Positions 1 through 8,816 are shown, numbered from the stretch's first letter. The stretch: 64,000 nt of DNA from Tersicoccus mangrovi (GCF_036881825.1 NZ_JBAJMW010000004.1:1-64000), one strand, 5' to 3'. The notes: generated by a model from the sequence alone, not told the origin. Program-made: numbers and translations.

Positions 1-92
1 AGCACCTCCCATCGTGCCGACCAGGAGCCCGTTTCCTCACCCCCACCCCACCGTCGGCAACGTCATGACCCACAACAACTAGGCTGGCCGCC

Positions 93-1493
93 ATGACCGA
101 ATCGACCACCCGTCCTCAGCCCGCCGCGCCCTCCGACCCCACCGAGGCGGCCATCGTCGCCGCCGTCGACGAGAACCTGCCCGGTACGCTCGAGTCCCTC
201 GCCGGCCTCGTCGGCATCCCGGGCATCGCCTGGGCCTCCTTCGACCCGGAGAACCTGCAGCGCAGCGCCCGCACGGTGGCCGGACTGTTCGGCGACCTCG
301 GGCTCGACGCGCAGGTGCTCAGCGTCGACGACGGCGACCGCGCCGGCGGTCCCGCGGTCGTGGCCACCCGCCCCGCCGCGGCCGGCCAGCCGACCGTGCT
401 GCTGTACGCGCACCACGACGTGCAGCCCCCGGGCGACCCGGACGCGTGGGAGAGCGAGCCGTTCACCATGGTCGAGCGGGACGGGCGCCTGTTCGGCCGT
501 GGCGCGGCCGACGACAAGGGCGGCGTCATGGTGCACGTCGCCGCGCTCGGTGCCCTCGCGCAGGCCGTGGGGGAGAGCGGCGTCGGCGTCACCGTGTTCG
601 TCGAGGGCGAGGAGGAGGCCGGATCCCCGACGTTCCGGGCCTTCCTGGACGCGCACCGGGACCTGCTGCGGGCCGACGTCATCGTCGTCGCCGACGCCGG
701 GAACTGGAAGGCGGGCGTGCCGGCCCTGACGACGAGCCTGCGTGGGCTCGTCGACGCCACCGTCACCGTGCGGGTGCTGGATCACGGCGTGCACTCGGGT
801 ATGTTCGGCGGCCCCGTCCTGGACGCGGTGACCTTGCTGAGCCGCCTGATCGCGACGCTGCACGACGAGAACGGCGACGTCGCCGTCGAGGGCCTGGTGC
901 AGGGCGAGGCCGAGGGCCTGGACTACGACGAGTCGGCCTTCCGCGCCGACGCGTCGATGCTGCCGGGCACCGAACTGGCCGGCACCGGCTCCCTGACGAC
1001 GCGCCTGTGGAACCGGCCGGCGCTGTCGGTGATCGGCCTGGACGCACCCGCCGTGGACGTCGCCTCGAACACCATCACCCCGACCGCGCGGGCCAAACTG
1101 AGCCTGCGCCTGGCCCCGGGCCAGGACCCCGACGCGGCCATGGAGGCACTCGAGCGGCACCTGACCGGCCACGCGCCGTTCGGCGCGACGGTCGAGTTCG
1201 CCGTGGGGGAGCGGGGCCAGGCGTTCGACGCCGACGTCACGTCCACCGCCTCGGAGCTGGCGCTGCGGTCGCTGAGCGACGCGTGGGGCACCCCCGCCGT
1301 CACTGCCGGCATGGGCGGGTCGATCCCCTTCGTCGCGGACCTGACCGAGGTCTACCCGGAGGCGCAGATCCTGCTCACCGGCGTCATCGATCCCGACACG
1401 CGCGCCCACGGCGCGAACGAGTCGATGGACAAGGCCGACTTCCGCAACGCCATCGTCGCCGAGGCCCTGCTGCTGCACCGGCTGCGGCGCTGA
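93..1493 (+). CDS. M20 family metallopeptidase (dipeptidase)
   Basis: Cytosolic zinc dipeptidase/deacylase of the M20/ArgE/DapE family, 466 aa, a normal length. The metal-site motifs are in order: YAHHDVQPPGD (His and Asp near residues 107-109), GRGAADDKGG (near 136-144, bridging Asp), EGEEEAGSP (near 171-179, catalytic Glu then ligand Glu), and a late AHGANESMD with the last His. The middle part holds the dimerisation domain. The ATG is preceded by TAGGCT at 80-85 and a 7-nt gap with no ribosome binding site, so it is probably leaderless. It is monocistronic, followed by a stem-loop. The exact substrate cannot be told from sequence. Confidence 0.9.
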   Translation: MTESTTRPQPAAPSDPTEAAIVAAVDENLPGTLESLAGLVGIPGIAWASFDPENLQRSARTVAGLFGDLGLDAQVLSVDDGDRAGGPAVVATRPAAAGQPTVLLYAHHDVQPPGDPDAWESEPFTMVERDGRLFGRGAADDKGGVMVHVAALGALAQAVGESGVGVTVFVEGEEEAGSPTFRAFLDAHRDLLRADVIVVADAGNWKAGVPALTTSLRGLVDATVTVRVLDHGVHSGMFGGPVLDAVTLLSRLIATLHDENGDVAVEGLVQGEAEGLDYDESAFRADASMLPGTELAGTGSLTTRLWNRPALSVIGLDAPAVDVASNTITPTARAKLSLRLAPGQDPDAAMEALERHLTGHAPFGATVEFAVGERGQAFDADVTSTASELALRSLSDAWGTPAVTAGMGGSIPFVADLTEVYPEAQILLTGVIDPDTRAHGANESMDKADFRNAIVAEALLLHRLRR

Positions 1494-1509
1494 GAATCCG
1501 CACGTCGCA

Positions 1510-1546
1510 CCGTCCGGCGGCAGGGCCGTCACCTGCTGCCGGACGG
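1510..1546 (+). terminator. Stem-loop terminator after the dipeptidase
   Basis: Two 14-nt arms (1510-1523 and 1533-1546) pair with a single G-T wobble around a 9-nt loop, just after the dipeptidase stop and before the Fe-S carrier gene. Confidence 0.6.
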
Positions 1547-1637
1547 CTGCGGTGACGACGTACGATGGAACCACGCCGTCGGGCGCCGGGCGCGAGAACA
1601 CGCGTGCCGAGCCCGGTCAGCACAGAGAGGACTCACC

Positions 1638-2009
1638 GTGAGCGCATCGACCACCGAGACCGTGGACACCGCAGACCTGCCCACCCATGACGTCAACCTC
1701 AGCGACGTCGCCGCGCAGAAGGTCGCCAGCCTGCTCGAGCAGGAAGGACGCACCGACCTGCGGCTGCGCATCGCGGTGCAGCCGGGCGGCTGCTCGGGTC
1801 TGATCTACCAGCTCTACTTCGACGAGCGGATCCTGGACGGCGACGCCGTCCGCGGGTACGACGGGGTCCAGGTCGTCGTCGACAAGATGAGCGTGCCGTA
1901 CCTGGCTGGTGCGAGCATCGACTTCGAGGACACGATCGCGAAGCAGGGCTTCACCATCGACAACCCGAACGCTGCCGGCTCCTGCGCCTGCGGCGATTCG
2001 TTCCACTAG
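1638..2009 (+). CDS. erpA: A-type iron-sulfur carrier protein (ErpA/HesB family)
   Basis: Small cytosolic protein (123 aa) that accepts Fe-S clusters and passes them to apo-enzymes. The three conserved cysteines of the family are present: one in PGGCSGLIYQ and the C-terminal pair in SCACGDSF. The N-terminal 20 residues are an unconserved extension. GTG start with GAGAGGA about 7 nt upstream. TACGAT at 1561-1566 is a candidate -10 with a leader of about 70 nt. It sits directly before the cytochrome oxidase genes, a common actinobacterial arrangement, but strong terminators on both sides show it is its own unit. A-type carriers are hard to tell apart, so the symbol is a best guess. Confidence 0.85.
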   Translation: MSASTTETVDTADLPTHDVNLSDVAAQKVASLLEQEGRTDLRLRIAVQPGGCSGLIYQLYFDERILDGDAVRGYDGVQVVVDKMSVPYLAGASIDFEDTIAKQGFTIDNPNAAGSCACGDSFH

Positions 2010-2018
2010 GAGCACCCG

Positions 2019-2047
2019 GAGCCCGGCGGTCGACCCGCCGGGCTCCG
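2019..2047 (+). terminator. Stem-loop terminator after erpA
   Basis: Perfect 12-bp stem (2019-2030 with 2036-2047) and a 5-nt loop, 10 nt after the erpA stop codon. Confidence 0.75.
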
Positions 2048-2118
2048 CCGCTGATCAGACCTCTGCACCGGTGCCCGCCACGCGGCCCGGGGTGGGGGCG
2101 GGGAACCCGATCTGGCGG

Positions 2119-2124
2119 TAGGCT
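2119..2124 (+). promoter_or_regulatory. Candidate -10 element for ctaCDF
   Basis: TAGGCT lies about 100 nt before ctaC and after the erpA terminator. It matches the TAnnnT -10 seen at many starts in this window. No convincing -35 is visible. Confidence 0.35.
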
Positions 2125-2224
2125 CTACAAGGAGTAGTAAAGCGGTGACGTTCCCGGGGCACCGTCGAAAGACGGAGCGGAACGGCAGGCACCGCATCTC
2201 GTACCGAAGAGGAAGGGCCGTTTC

Positions 2225-3094
2225 GTGACTTCGCGGAAACCCAACGGCGGGCGCCGGTTCCGTCTCGCCGGGGCGGTGGCCATCGGGACAGCAGCGGTCG
2301 TGCTGCTGTCCGGTTGCACCAGTCAGGCCAGCAACGGCTGGCTGCCGTCCGAGCGGGACATCACGGACCGCTCGCACTACATCTGGGATCTCTGGATCAA
2401 CTCGTGGATCGCGGCGCTGGCCGTCGGTCTGCTGGTGTGGGGCCTGATCCTGTGGTGCATCATCGCCTACCGCCGCCGCAAGACCGACAAGGGCTACCCC
2501 CGGCAGCTGAGCTACAACCTGCCGATCGAGATCTTCTACACTTTCGTGCCGCTGGCCATGGTGTTCGTGCTCTTCTACTTCACGGACGTCGCGCAGACGA
2601 ACATCCTGCAGCGCAGCGACCACCCGGACCTCGTCGTCGACGTCCGCGCCAAGCAATGGTCCTGGGACTTCAACTACGTCCAGCAGAACACCTACGACTC
2701 GGGCACCCAGGCGCACCTGGACGGGCAGCCCGGCGCGAAGGACCGTCTGCCCACCCTGTACCTGCCGGTGAACAAGACCGTCGAGTTCCAGCTCAACGCC
2801 CGCGACGTCATCCACTCCTTCTGGGTTCCTGCGTTCCTCGAGAAGATGGACATGATTCCCGGCAAGACCAACTATCTGACGATCACTCCGCAGAAGGAGG
2901 GTCAGTTCGACGGCAAGTGCACCGAGCTGTGCGGCGAGTACCACTCGGAGATGCTCTTCAACGTCAAGGTGGTCAGCCAGGCCGAGTTCGACCAGCACAT
3001 GCAGCAGCTGCGTGATGGCGGGCACAGCGGCCAGATCGGCAAGGACTACGACCGCAACGCGGACCTGACCCCCAACGCAGTGTCGGAAGGCTGA
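2225..3094 (+). CDS. ctaC: Cytochrome c oxidase subunit II
   Basis: Copper A subunit of the aa3 oxidase that receives electrons from the bcc complex. It has a lipoprotein signal with the lipobox LLSGC (Cys31), two transmembrane helices near residues 55-80 and 100-125, and a cupredoxin domain. The copper A motif CTELCGEYHSEM is at about 232-243, with both Cys, the His and the Met present. The GTG start begins MTSRKPNGG and is preceded by AGAGGAAGGG. It is the first gene of ctaC-ctaD-ctaF, with 7 nt to ctaD. All expected functional residues are visible and the 289 aa length is normal for actinobacteria. Confidence 0.95.
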   Translation: MTSRKPNGGRRFRLAGAVAIGTAAVVLLSGCTSQASNGWLPSERDITDRSHYIWDLWINSWIAALAVGLLVWGLILWCIIAYRRRKTDKGYPRQLSYNLPIEIFYTFVPLAMVFVLFYFTDVAQTNILQRSDHPDLVVDVRAKQWSWDFNYVQQNTYDSGTQAHLDGQPGAKDRLPTLYLPVNKTVEFQLNARDVIHSFWVPAFLEKMDMIPGKTNYLTITPQKEGQFDGKCTELCGEYHSEMLFNVKVVSQAEFDQHMQQLRDGGHSGQIGKDYDRNADLTPNAVSEG

Positions 3095-3101
3095 GGAAAT
3101 C

Positions 3102-4823
3102 GTGTCGACTTACGACTACACCGCTGAGGATTCGGCCGTCTCTGCAGCGCCGCGGGTGGTGCCCCGGTCCAAGGGACGGATCGTGGTCAGCTGGCTGACC
3201 AGCACGGACCACAAGACCATCGGGTACATGTACCTGATCGGCTCGTTCATCTTCTTCTGCATCGGCGGCGTCATGGCACTGCTGATCCGCTCGGAGCTCT
3301 TCGAGCCCGGCATGCAGATCCTTCAGACGAAGGACCAGTACAACCAGCTGTTCACGATGCACGGCACGATCATGCTGCTGATGTTCGCGACGCCGCTGTT
3401 CGCCGGCTTCACCAACGTCATCATGCCGCTGCAGATCGGTGCCCCGGACGTCGCCTTCCCGCGGTTGAACGCGCTGGCCTTCTGGTTCTACCTGTTCGGC
3501 TCCTCCATCGCCGTCGCCGGCTACATCACCCCGCAGGGTGCCGCGTCGTTCGGCTGGTTCGCCTACGCTCCGTTGTCGAACACGACGTTCTCGCCCGGTG
3601 TGGGTGGTGACCTCTGGGTGTTCGGCCTCGCGCTCTCCGGCTTCGGCACCATCCTCGGCGCCGTCAACTTCATCACGACGATCATCTGCATGCGCGCCCC
3701 CGGCATGACCATGTGGCGCATGCCGATCTTCACCTGGAACGCCCTGGTGACGTCGATGCTCGTGCTGATGGCGTTCCCGCCGCTGGCCGCCGCGCTGTTC
3801 GCCCTCGGTGCGGACCGCCGGTTCGGTGCGCACATCTTCGACCCGGCCAACGGTGGCGCCATCCTCTGGCAGCACCTGTTCTGGTTCTTCGGCCACCCCG
3901 AGGTGTACATCATCGCGCTGCCGTTCTTCGGCATCGTGACCGAGATCTTCCCGGTGTTCTCCCGCAAGCCGATCTTCGGCTACAAGGGCCTCGTGTTCGC
4001 GACCATCGCGATTGCCGCGCTGTCCGTGACCGTGTGGGCGCACCACATGTACGTGACCGGCTCGGTCATGCTGCCGTTCTTCGCCTTCATGACGATGCTC
4101 ATCGCGGTGCCGACGGGCGTGAAGTTCTTCAACTGGATCGGCACGCTGTTCCGCGGGTCGGTGACCTTCGAGACGCCGATGCTGTGGTCGATCGGCTTCC
4201 TGATCACCTTCCTGTTCGGCGGCCTGACCGGCATCATCCTGGCGGCCCCGCCGCTGGACTTCCACGTCTCCGACACGTACTTCGTGGTCGCGCACTTCCA
4301 CTACGTCGTGTTCGGCACGGTCGTGTTCGCCATGTTCGCCGGCTTCTACTTCTGGTGGCCGAAGTTTACCGGGTCGATGCTCAACGAGCGCCTCGGCAAG
4401 GTCCACTTCTGGATGCTGTTCCTCGGCTTCCACGGCACCTTCCTCATCCAGCACTGGCTGGGCGTCGTCGGCATGCCGCGGCGGTACGCGGACTACCTGC
4501 CCGAGGACAACTTCACCTGGATGAACCAGATCTCGACGGTCTCTTCGTTCGTCCTCGGCGCCTCCCTGCTGCCGTTCTTCTGGAACGTGTACAGCACCTG
4601 GCGCCGCAAGGAGAAGGTCATGGTCGACGACCCGTGGGGCTTCGGCGGCTCGCTCGAGTGGGCCACGTCCTGCCCCCCGCCGCGGCACAACTTCACGTCC
4701 CTGCCGCGGATCCGCTCCGAGCGCCCGGCTCTCGACCTGCACCACCCCGAACTGGCGGCGCACTCCGCTCCGCCGAATGCCAGCGCCGCGGTGTTCGGCC
4801 CTGCTGACCGAGGAGAACGCTGA
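3102..4823 (+). CDS. ctaD: Cytochrome c oxidase subunit I
   Basis: Catalytic haem a / haem a3-CuB subunit of the terminal oxidase, 573 aa with twelve membrane helices. The haem a ligand region is MHGTIMLLMF, the CuB/Tyr crosslink region is GHPEVYI, and the a3/a ligand pair is in VAHFHYVVFG. The K- and D-channel segments are in their usual places. GTG start with AGGAAA upstream, 7 nt after ctaC, so translation is probably coupled. The C-terminal tail (about 60 aa from the CPPPRHNF motif) is the actinobacterial extension. Works in a supercomplex with the qcrCAB products encoded on the opposite strand nearby. Confidence 0.97.
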   Translation: MSTYDYTAEDSAVSAAPRVVPRSKGRIVVSWLTSTDHKTIGYMYLIGSFIFFCIGGVMALLIRSELFEPGMQILQTKDQYNQLFTMHGTIMLLMFATPLFAGFTNVIMPLQIGAPDVAFPRLNALAFWFYLFGSSIAVAGYITPQGAASFGWFAYAPLSNTTFSPGVGGDLWVFGLALSGFGTILGAVNFITTIICMRAPGMTMWRMPIFTWNALVTSMLVLMAFPPLAAALFALGADRRFGAHIFDPANGGAILWQHLFWFFGHPEVYIIALPFFGIVTEIFPVFSRKPIFGYKGLVFATIAIAALSVTVWAHHMYVTGSVMLPFFAFMTMLIAVPTGVKFFNWIGTLFRGSVTFETPMLWSIGFLITFLFGGLTGIILAAPPLDFHVSDTYFVVAHFHYVVFGTVVFAMFAGFYFWWPKFTGSMLNERLGKVHFWMLFLGFHGTFLIQHWLGVVGMPRRYADYLPEDNFTWMNQISTVSSFVLGASLLPFFWNVYSTWRRKEKVMVDDPWGFGGSLEWATSCPPPRHNFTSLPRIRSERPALDLHHPELAAHSAPPNASAAVFGPADRGER

Positions 4824-4826
4824 CCC

Positions 4827-5228
4827 ATGCGCGTCGAGACCAAACTCTTCCTGTTCATGGTGCCGTTCTTCATCGTGGTGGGTACCGTCTACGGCTTCAT
4901 GACCCACTGGATGGAGCCCGTCGGGTTCCTCGGGATCTGGCTCGTGGCCGCACTCGCCGCCATGATCGGCCTGTACCTCTGGTACACCGGCCGGCGGGTC
5001 GGATTCCGGCCTGAGGACCGCACCGACGGTGAGATCCACGAGGGCGCCGGCGAGCAGGGCTTCTTCAGCCCGTGGAGCTGGTGGCCGCTGACCCTGGCGC
5101 TGGCCTGCGCGGCCATGATGCTCGGCATGGCGGTCGGCTGGTGGATCGTCTTCATCGGCGTCGGCTTCGCCGTCATCGGCCTGGTCGGCTGGGTGTTCGA
5201 GTACAGCCGCGGTGATCACGCACACTGA
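4827..5228 (+). CDS. ctaF: Cytochrome c oxidase subunit IV (actinobacterial CtaF)
   Basis: Small integral membrane subunit (133 aa) found in the actinobacterial aa3 oxidase. Four hydrophobic stretches: LFLFMVPFFIVVGTVYGF, the segment after MEPVGF, LTLALACAAMMLGMAVGWW, and IVFIGVGFAVIGLVGW. Typical family features are the N-terminal RVETKLF and the conserved RRVGFRPEDR between helices 2 and 3. It starts 3 nt after ctaD and is the last gene of the operon, closed by a strong stem-loop. Confidence 0.9.
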   Translation: MRVETKLFLFMVPFFIVVGTVYGFMTHWMEPVGFLGIWLVAALAAMIGLYLWYTGRRVGFRPEDRTDGEIHEGAGEQGFFSPWSWWPLTLALACAAMMLGMAVGWWIVFIGVGFAVIGLVGWVFEYSRGDHAH

Positions 5229-5248
5229 CGTTCCGCGAAGGACGTGAC

Positions 5249-5283
5249 GAGAGGCCCGGGCGGGTGACCGCGCCGGGCCTCTC
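5249..5283 (+). terminator. Terminator of the ctaCDF operon
   Basis: Perfect 11-bp stem (5249-5259 with 5273-5283) and a 13-nt loop, 20 nt after the ctaF stop. Confidence 0.8.
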
Positions 5284-5352
5284 GCGTGTCCGCGACCGTT
5301 ACCGGCGACGTCGTCGGCAGGACCGGCGGTGACGCCGGGTGAGAGGGGAGCT

Positions 5353-6099
5353 GTGCACGAGGGGATGACGGGGTACCGACGCGTGCTGGCGCATCTGCGC
5401 GAGGACGTGCTCGGCGTCCTGGAGCCGGGGGACGGTCTGCCGCCGGAGCGGGAGCTCGCGATCCGGTTCGGTGTCGCCCGGATGACGGTGCGGCGGGCGC
5501 TCGACGAGCTGGCCACCGAGGGGCTGATCGACCGGCTCGTGGGGGTCGGCACCTTCGTCGCCTATCCGAAGCGGAACATCCACGTCCAGCTGACCTCGTA
5601 CACCGAGGAGATGACGCGCCGTGGCATGATCCCGACGGCCACCGTGCTGGATTTCGGTGCGGTGGCCGCGTCGGACCATGTGGCCCGTCAGCTGCGGCTC
5701 GAGCCGGGGGACGCCGTGCTGCGATACCGGCGCCTGTTCTATGCGGACGGGCAGCCGATGAGCGTCGACGAGAACTTCCTCGTGCCGCAGCACGTGCCCG
5801 GCATGGCCAAGGCGTCCCCGCCGCCGTCGCTCTACCGCTATCTCAGCGAGGAGTACGGGCTCGTGATCGACTGGGGCGAGGACACCATCGAGGCGACGTC
5901 CGCGACGCCGTCGCTGGCGCGCCTGCTGACGATCGACGCCCGGGATCCGCTGCTGAAGATCGAGCGGCGGGCCTACGTCGGCCGCGTCATCGTGGACTTC
6001 TCCGTCTCCTACTACCGGGCGGACCGCTACCGGCTCTCCGTGCCCCTGCAGCGCCCTCGTCGCGCCCAGCAGCACCGCCCGGTGCTCCGGGGTCGCTGA
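5353..6099 (+). CDS. GntR family regulator with UTRA ligand domain
   Basis: DNA-binding repressor of the HutC subfamily. The N-terminal winged helix (about residues 5-70) includes LPPERELAIRFGVARMTVRRAL. The UTRA domain follows (about 85-235) and ends with SVSYYRADRYRLSVPL, the usual finishing motif. Three starts are possible: GTG 5329, GTG 5353 and ATG 5365. I chose 5353 for the purine-rich GAGGGGAG just upstream, although the spacing is short, and 5365 is nearly as good. It stands alone between ctaF and a convergent VOC gene, so its target and ligand are unknown. Confidence 0.85.
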   Translation: MHEGMTGYRRVLAHLREDVLGVLEPGDGLPPERELAIRFGVARMTVRRALDELATEGLIDRLVGVGTFVAYPKRNIHVQLTSYTEEMTRRGMIPTATVLDFGAVAASDHVARQLRLEPGDAVLRYRRLFYADGQPMSVDENFLVPQHVPGMAKASPPPSLYRYLSEEYGLVIDWGEDTIEATSATPSLARLLTIDARDPLLKIERRAYVGRVIVDFSVSYYRADRYRLSVPLQRPRRAQQHRPVLRGR

Positions 6100-6148
6100 G
6101 GCCGCTCACAGGCCTCCTGGCCGCGTCCTGATCGCGTCCTGTCCGCGC

Positions 6149-6517
6149 TCAGGCGCGGTCGTGCAGCGTGATGAGGTAGCCGTCGGGGTCGGCGAAGGTG
6201 AACGTGCGGCCGAACGGGCCGTCGACGGGCGCCGCGACGATCGTGTGGCCGTCCGCGGCCAGGGCGTCGTGGATCTCCTGCACGTCCGTGGCGTGCAGCC
6301 AGATCGCCGCGCCGATCCCCGGCTGCGCGGCACCGTCGAGATCGGTGCCCGCGACGACGTCGCGGAGAGCGAAGGCGATCGGCGTGGTCGTGAAGACGAC
6401 GGCGTGCGGCGGCCCGGCCGGGGAGCGCACGAGGCCGAGGTAGCGCTCGTAGAACGCTCTGGACGCCTCCAGGTCGCGTGCCTGGAGGGAGATGAAGTCG
6501 GGTCCGGTGACGGGCAT
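6149..6517 (-). CDS. VOC family protein (glyoxalase/bleomycin resistance fold)
   Basis: Single-domain vicinal-oxygen-chelate protein of 122 aa with the paired beta-alpha-beta-beta-beta modules. The first starts FISLQARDLEASRAFYERYLGL. The second ends FTFADPDGYLITLHDR, where the Asp-Pro-(D/E)-Gly motif is typical. GGGAGGAG precedes the ATG. It is divergent from a MarR-type gene and shares its promoter region, which holds two identical-armed palindromes. That makes it the likely regulatory target of the MarR protein. A role in detoxifying an electrophile or antibiotic is inference only. Confidence 0.85.
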   Translation of the reverse strand: MPVTGPDFISLQARDLEASRAFYERYLGLVRSPAGPPHAVVFTTTPIAFALRDVVAGTDLDGAAQPGIGAAIWLHATDVQEIHDALAADGHTIVAAPVDGPFGRTFTFADPDGYLITLHDRA

Positions 6518-6537
6518 GGTGTGCTCCTCCCGGTCAG

Positions 6538-6553
6538 TGTCAGGAATCTGACA
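6538..6553. promoter_or_regulatory. MarR operator 1
   Basis: Perfect inverted repeat TGTCAG-GAAT-CTGACA between the VOC gene and the MarR gene. Its centre is 26 bp from that of a second copy. Confidence 0.75.
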
Positions 6554-6563
6554 CGCATCAGTA

Positions 6564-6579
6564 TGTCAGAATGCTGACA
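6564..6579. promoter_or_regulatory. MarR operator 2, overlapping the marR start
   Basis: Perfect inverted repeat TGTCAG-AATG-CTGACA with the same arms as operator 1. Its last base is the A of the MarR ATG, so binding here should block MarR's own expression. Confidence 0.75.
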
Positions 6580-7022
6580 TGAAGCACAAGGCTGAGGGTG
6601 TCGACCTCGAGACGTCGCTGGGCTATCTGCTCAAGGAGGCCTCCAACGCACTGCGGTCCGCCATGGACGAGGTGCTGCGGCCCCTGGGGATGACCGTGAC
6701 CCACTACTCGTGCCTCGAGCTGCTGGCCCAGAGGCCCGGCCTGTCCAACTCCGAGCTCGCCCGCGGTGCGTTTGTCACGCGGCAGTCGATGAACGTCCTG
6801 CTGCAGTCCCTCGAGCGGGACGGCGTGGTCACCAGGCCGGCCGAGGCACCGGTTGGCAAGGCGCTGCCAGCCCGCCTCACCGCGCGCGGCAGACAGAGCC
6901 TGGAGCAGGCGACGGCGGCGGTGCGGTCCGTCGAGCTGCGGATGCTGGCCGGGCTCTCCGACGACGAGCAGGCTGTCGCGCTGCGGGTGCTGCGGAGCAT
7001 GGTACGGTCGCTGCGCGCCTGA
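6579..7022 (+). CDS. MarR family transcriptional regulator
   Basis: Dimeric winged-helix repressor of 147 aa. The DNA-binding part runs from about residue 35 to 100: LGMTVTHYSCLELLAQRPGL, the recognition helix region ARGAFVTRQSMNVLLQSLER, and the wing DGVVTRPAEAP. There is no ribosome binding site before the ATG. CAGAAT at 6567-6572 sits 6 nt upstream, so a leaderless transcript starting at the ATG, under operator 2, is likely. That arrangement gives tight self-repression. The divergent VOC gene is the likely co-regulated target. Confidence 0.9.
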   Translation: MKHKAEGVDLETSLGYLLKEASNALRSAMDEVLRPLGMTVTHYSCLELLAQRPGLSNSELARGAFVTRQSMNVLLQSLERDGVVTRPAEAPVGKALPARLTARGRQSLEQATAAVRSVELRMLAGLSDDEQAVALRVLRSMVRSLRA

Positions 7023-7080
7023 GGTCGACGGGGGAGACCGGGCCGTTCAGCGCCCGTGCGCGTGGCGATCCCTGACATGC

Positions 7081-7117
7081 CACGGGGCCGGCAGGACGAT
7101 GTCCTGCCGGCCCCGTG
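7081..7117. terminator. Bidirectional terminator between marR and qcrB
   Basis: Perfect 17-bp stem (7081-7097 with 7101-7117) with a 3-nt loop, between two convergent genes. Confidence 0.85.
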
Positions 7118-7133
7118 ACCGGAGAGCCGGAAC

Positions 7134-8816
7134 TCAGTGGCCGATGCTGGCCCGCTCCGACTCAGCGGTCTCGATCTCGTCGTGGCCCCCGTGGGAGTGC
7201 GCCGCCTCGAGCTCGGCCGGCGTGACGGGTGCGACCCGGTCCTCGAAGAAGAACCGCGACAGCCGGCCACGGACCCGCTCGGCACCGGAGACCTTGCCGT
7301 TGCGACCCGGACGCGCCTCCAGCACCTCGGGGGAGTCGAAGTTGATCATCCGGTACAGGCGGTAGCGGTCGACGGGCTCGTGCACCTCGATGAACTCGCC
7401 GTGGGGCAGTCGCACGATGCGGCCGGTCTCCCGACCGTGCAGCGCGATCTCGCGGTCCTTGCGCTGCAGAGCCAGGGCGATGCGGCGGGCGATGATGAAG
7501 CCGAGGATCGGGCCGATGAAGAACAACGCCCGCAGCCAGTACGTGACGTCGTTCAGGGCCACGTGGAAGTGGGTGGCGATGAGGTCGGAGCTCGCCGCGG
7601 CCCACAGCACGCAGTAGTAGACGACGCCGGCGACGCCGATGCCCGTTCGGGTCGGGGCGTTGCGAGGGCGGTCCAGGATGTGGTGCTCCCGGTCGTCCTT
7701 TGTCACCCAGCGCTCGATCCACGGGTAGAGGAACATGACCGTGAACAGGATGAGCGCGGGCCCGAGGGCCGGCAGCAGCACGTTCAGCGTGAGCGTCCAG
7801 TGCCCGAAGAGCACGAACTCCCAGTGCCACGGCCAGGTGCCCGGCATCAGGCGCAGGGCACCGTCGACCCAGCCGATGTACCAGTCCGGCTGCGTGCCGG
7901 CGGAGACGGGGGAGGGGTCGTACGGGCCGTAGTTCCAGATCGGGTTGATCGTGAACGCCGCGGCCATCAGTGCGATGACGCCGAAGACGATGAAGAAGAA
8001 GCCACCGGCCTTCGCCGCGTAGATCGGGCCGACGGGGTAGCCGACGACGTTCGTCTCCTTGCGTCCCGGACCGGGGTACTGCGTGTGCTTGTGCAGCACC
8101 ACCATGAACAGGTGGACGGCGATCATCAACAGGATCACGGCCGGGATCAGCAGGATGTGCAGGGTGAACAGCCGGGAGATGATGTGCGTCCCCGGGAACT
8201 CGCCGCCGAACAGGAAGAACGAGATGTAGGTGCCGACCAGCGGGATCGCCTTGATCACGCCGTCGATGATGCGCAGGCCGTTGCCCGAGAGCAGGTCGTC
8301 CGGGAGCGAGTAGCCGGTGAAGCCGGCCGCCAGGCCCAGGATGAGCAGGACGGAGCCGACGACCCAGTTGAGCTCACGCGGCTTGCGGAACGCACCGGTG
8401 AAGAAGACGCGGAGCATGTGCACCGCGTTGGACGCCACGAACAGCAGGGCCGCCCAGTGGTGCACCTGGCGGATGAAGAGGCCGCCGCGGATGTCGAACG
8501 AGATGTCCAGCGACGACTGGTACGCCACGGACATCTGGACGCCCTTCATCGGCACGAACGTGCCGGCGTACTGCGTCTCGGCCATCGACGGGTTGAACCA
8601 GAACGTCAGGAAGGTGCCCGAGAGTAGCAGGATGACGAACGAGTAGAGCGCCACCTCGCCGAACATGAACGACCAGTGGTCGGGGAAGACCTTCCGGCCG
8701 AACTCTTTGACCATGGCGGAGCCGCCGACGCGCTGGTCGACGAAGTCGGCCATCCGTCCGACGGCGGTCGGCGCCGTGTAGGTGGTACTGCGGTGATCAG
8801 TGGTGGTGGATGACAT
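7134..8816 (-). CDS. qcrB: Cytochrome bc1 complex cytochrome b subunit
   Basis: Haem b subunit of the menaquinol:cytochrome c reductase, about 560 aa. The N-terminal cytochrome b core has the HHWAALLFVASNAVHMLRVF haem segment and a quinone-site PVSAGTQPDWYIGWVDG in place of the classic PEWY loop. The actinobacterial C-terminal extension of some 100 soluble residues follows. The ATG (protein starting MSSTTTDHR) overlaps the qcrA stop in TGATG, so translation is coupled. A longer frame exists upstream but only runs antisense-like through qcrA. Last gene of ctaE-qcrC-qcrA-qcrB. Confidence 0.95.
   Translation of the reverse strand: MSSTTTDHRSTTYTAPTAVGRMADFVDQRVGGSAMVKEFGRKVFPDHWSFMFGEVALYSFVILLLSGTFLTFWFNPSMAETQYAGTFVPMKGVQMSVAYQSSLDISFDIRGGLFIRQVHHWAALLFVASNAVHMLRVFFTGAFRKPRELNWVVGSVLLILGLAAGFTGYSLPDDLLSGNGLRIIDGVIKAIPLVGTYISFFLFGGEFPGTHIISRLFTLHILLIPAVILLMIAVHLFMVVLHKHTQYPGPGRKETNVVGYPVGPIYAAKAGGFFFIVFGVIALMAAAFTINPIWNYGPYDPSPVSAGTQPDWYIGWVDGALRLMPGTWPWHWEFVLFGHWTLTLNVLLPALGPALILFTVMFLYPWIERWVTKDDREHHILDRPRNAPTRTGIGVAGVVYYCVLWAAASSDLIATHFHVALNDVTYWLRALFFIGPILGFIIARRIALALQRKDREIALHGRETGRIVRLPHGEFIEVHEPVDRYRLYRMINFDSPEVLEARPGRNGKVSGAERVRGRLSRFFFEDRVAPVTPAELEAAHSHGGHDEIETAESERASIGH

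Noticed and set aside
1..92. A gene or terminator in the first 92 bases
   Set aside because: No frame, stem-loop or homology is visible apart from the -10 of the dipeptidase gene at 80-85.
2973..5552. A long minus-strand frame across ctaC-ctaD-ctaF
   Set aside because: Its translation has no recognisable domain and is a shadow of the well-supported oxidase genes.
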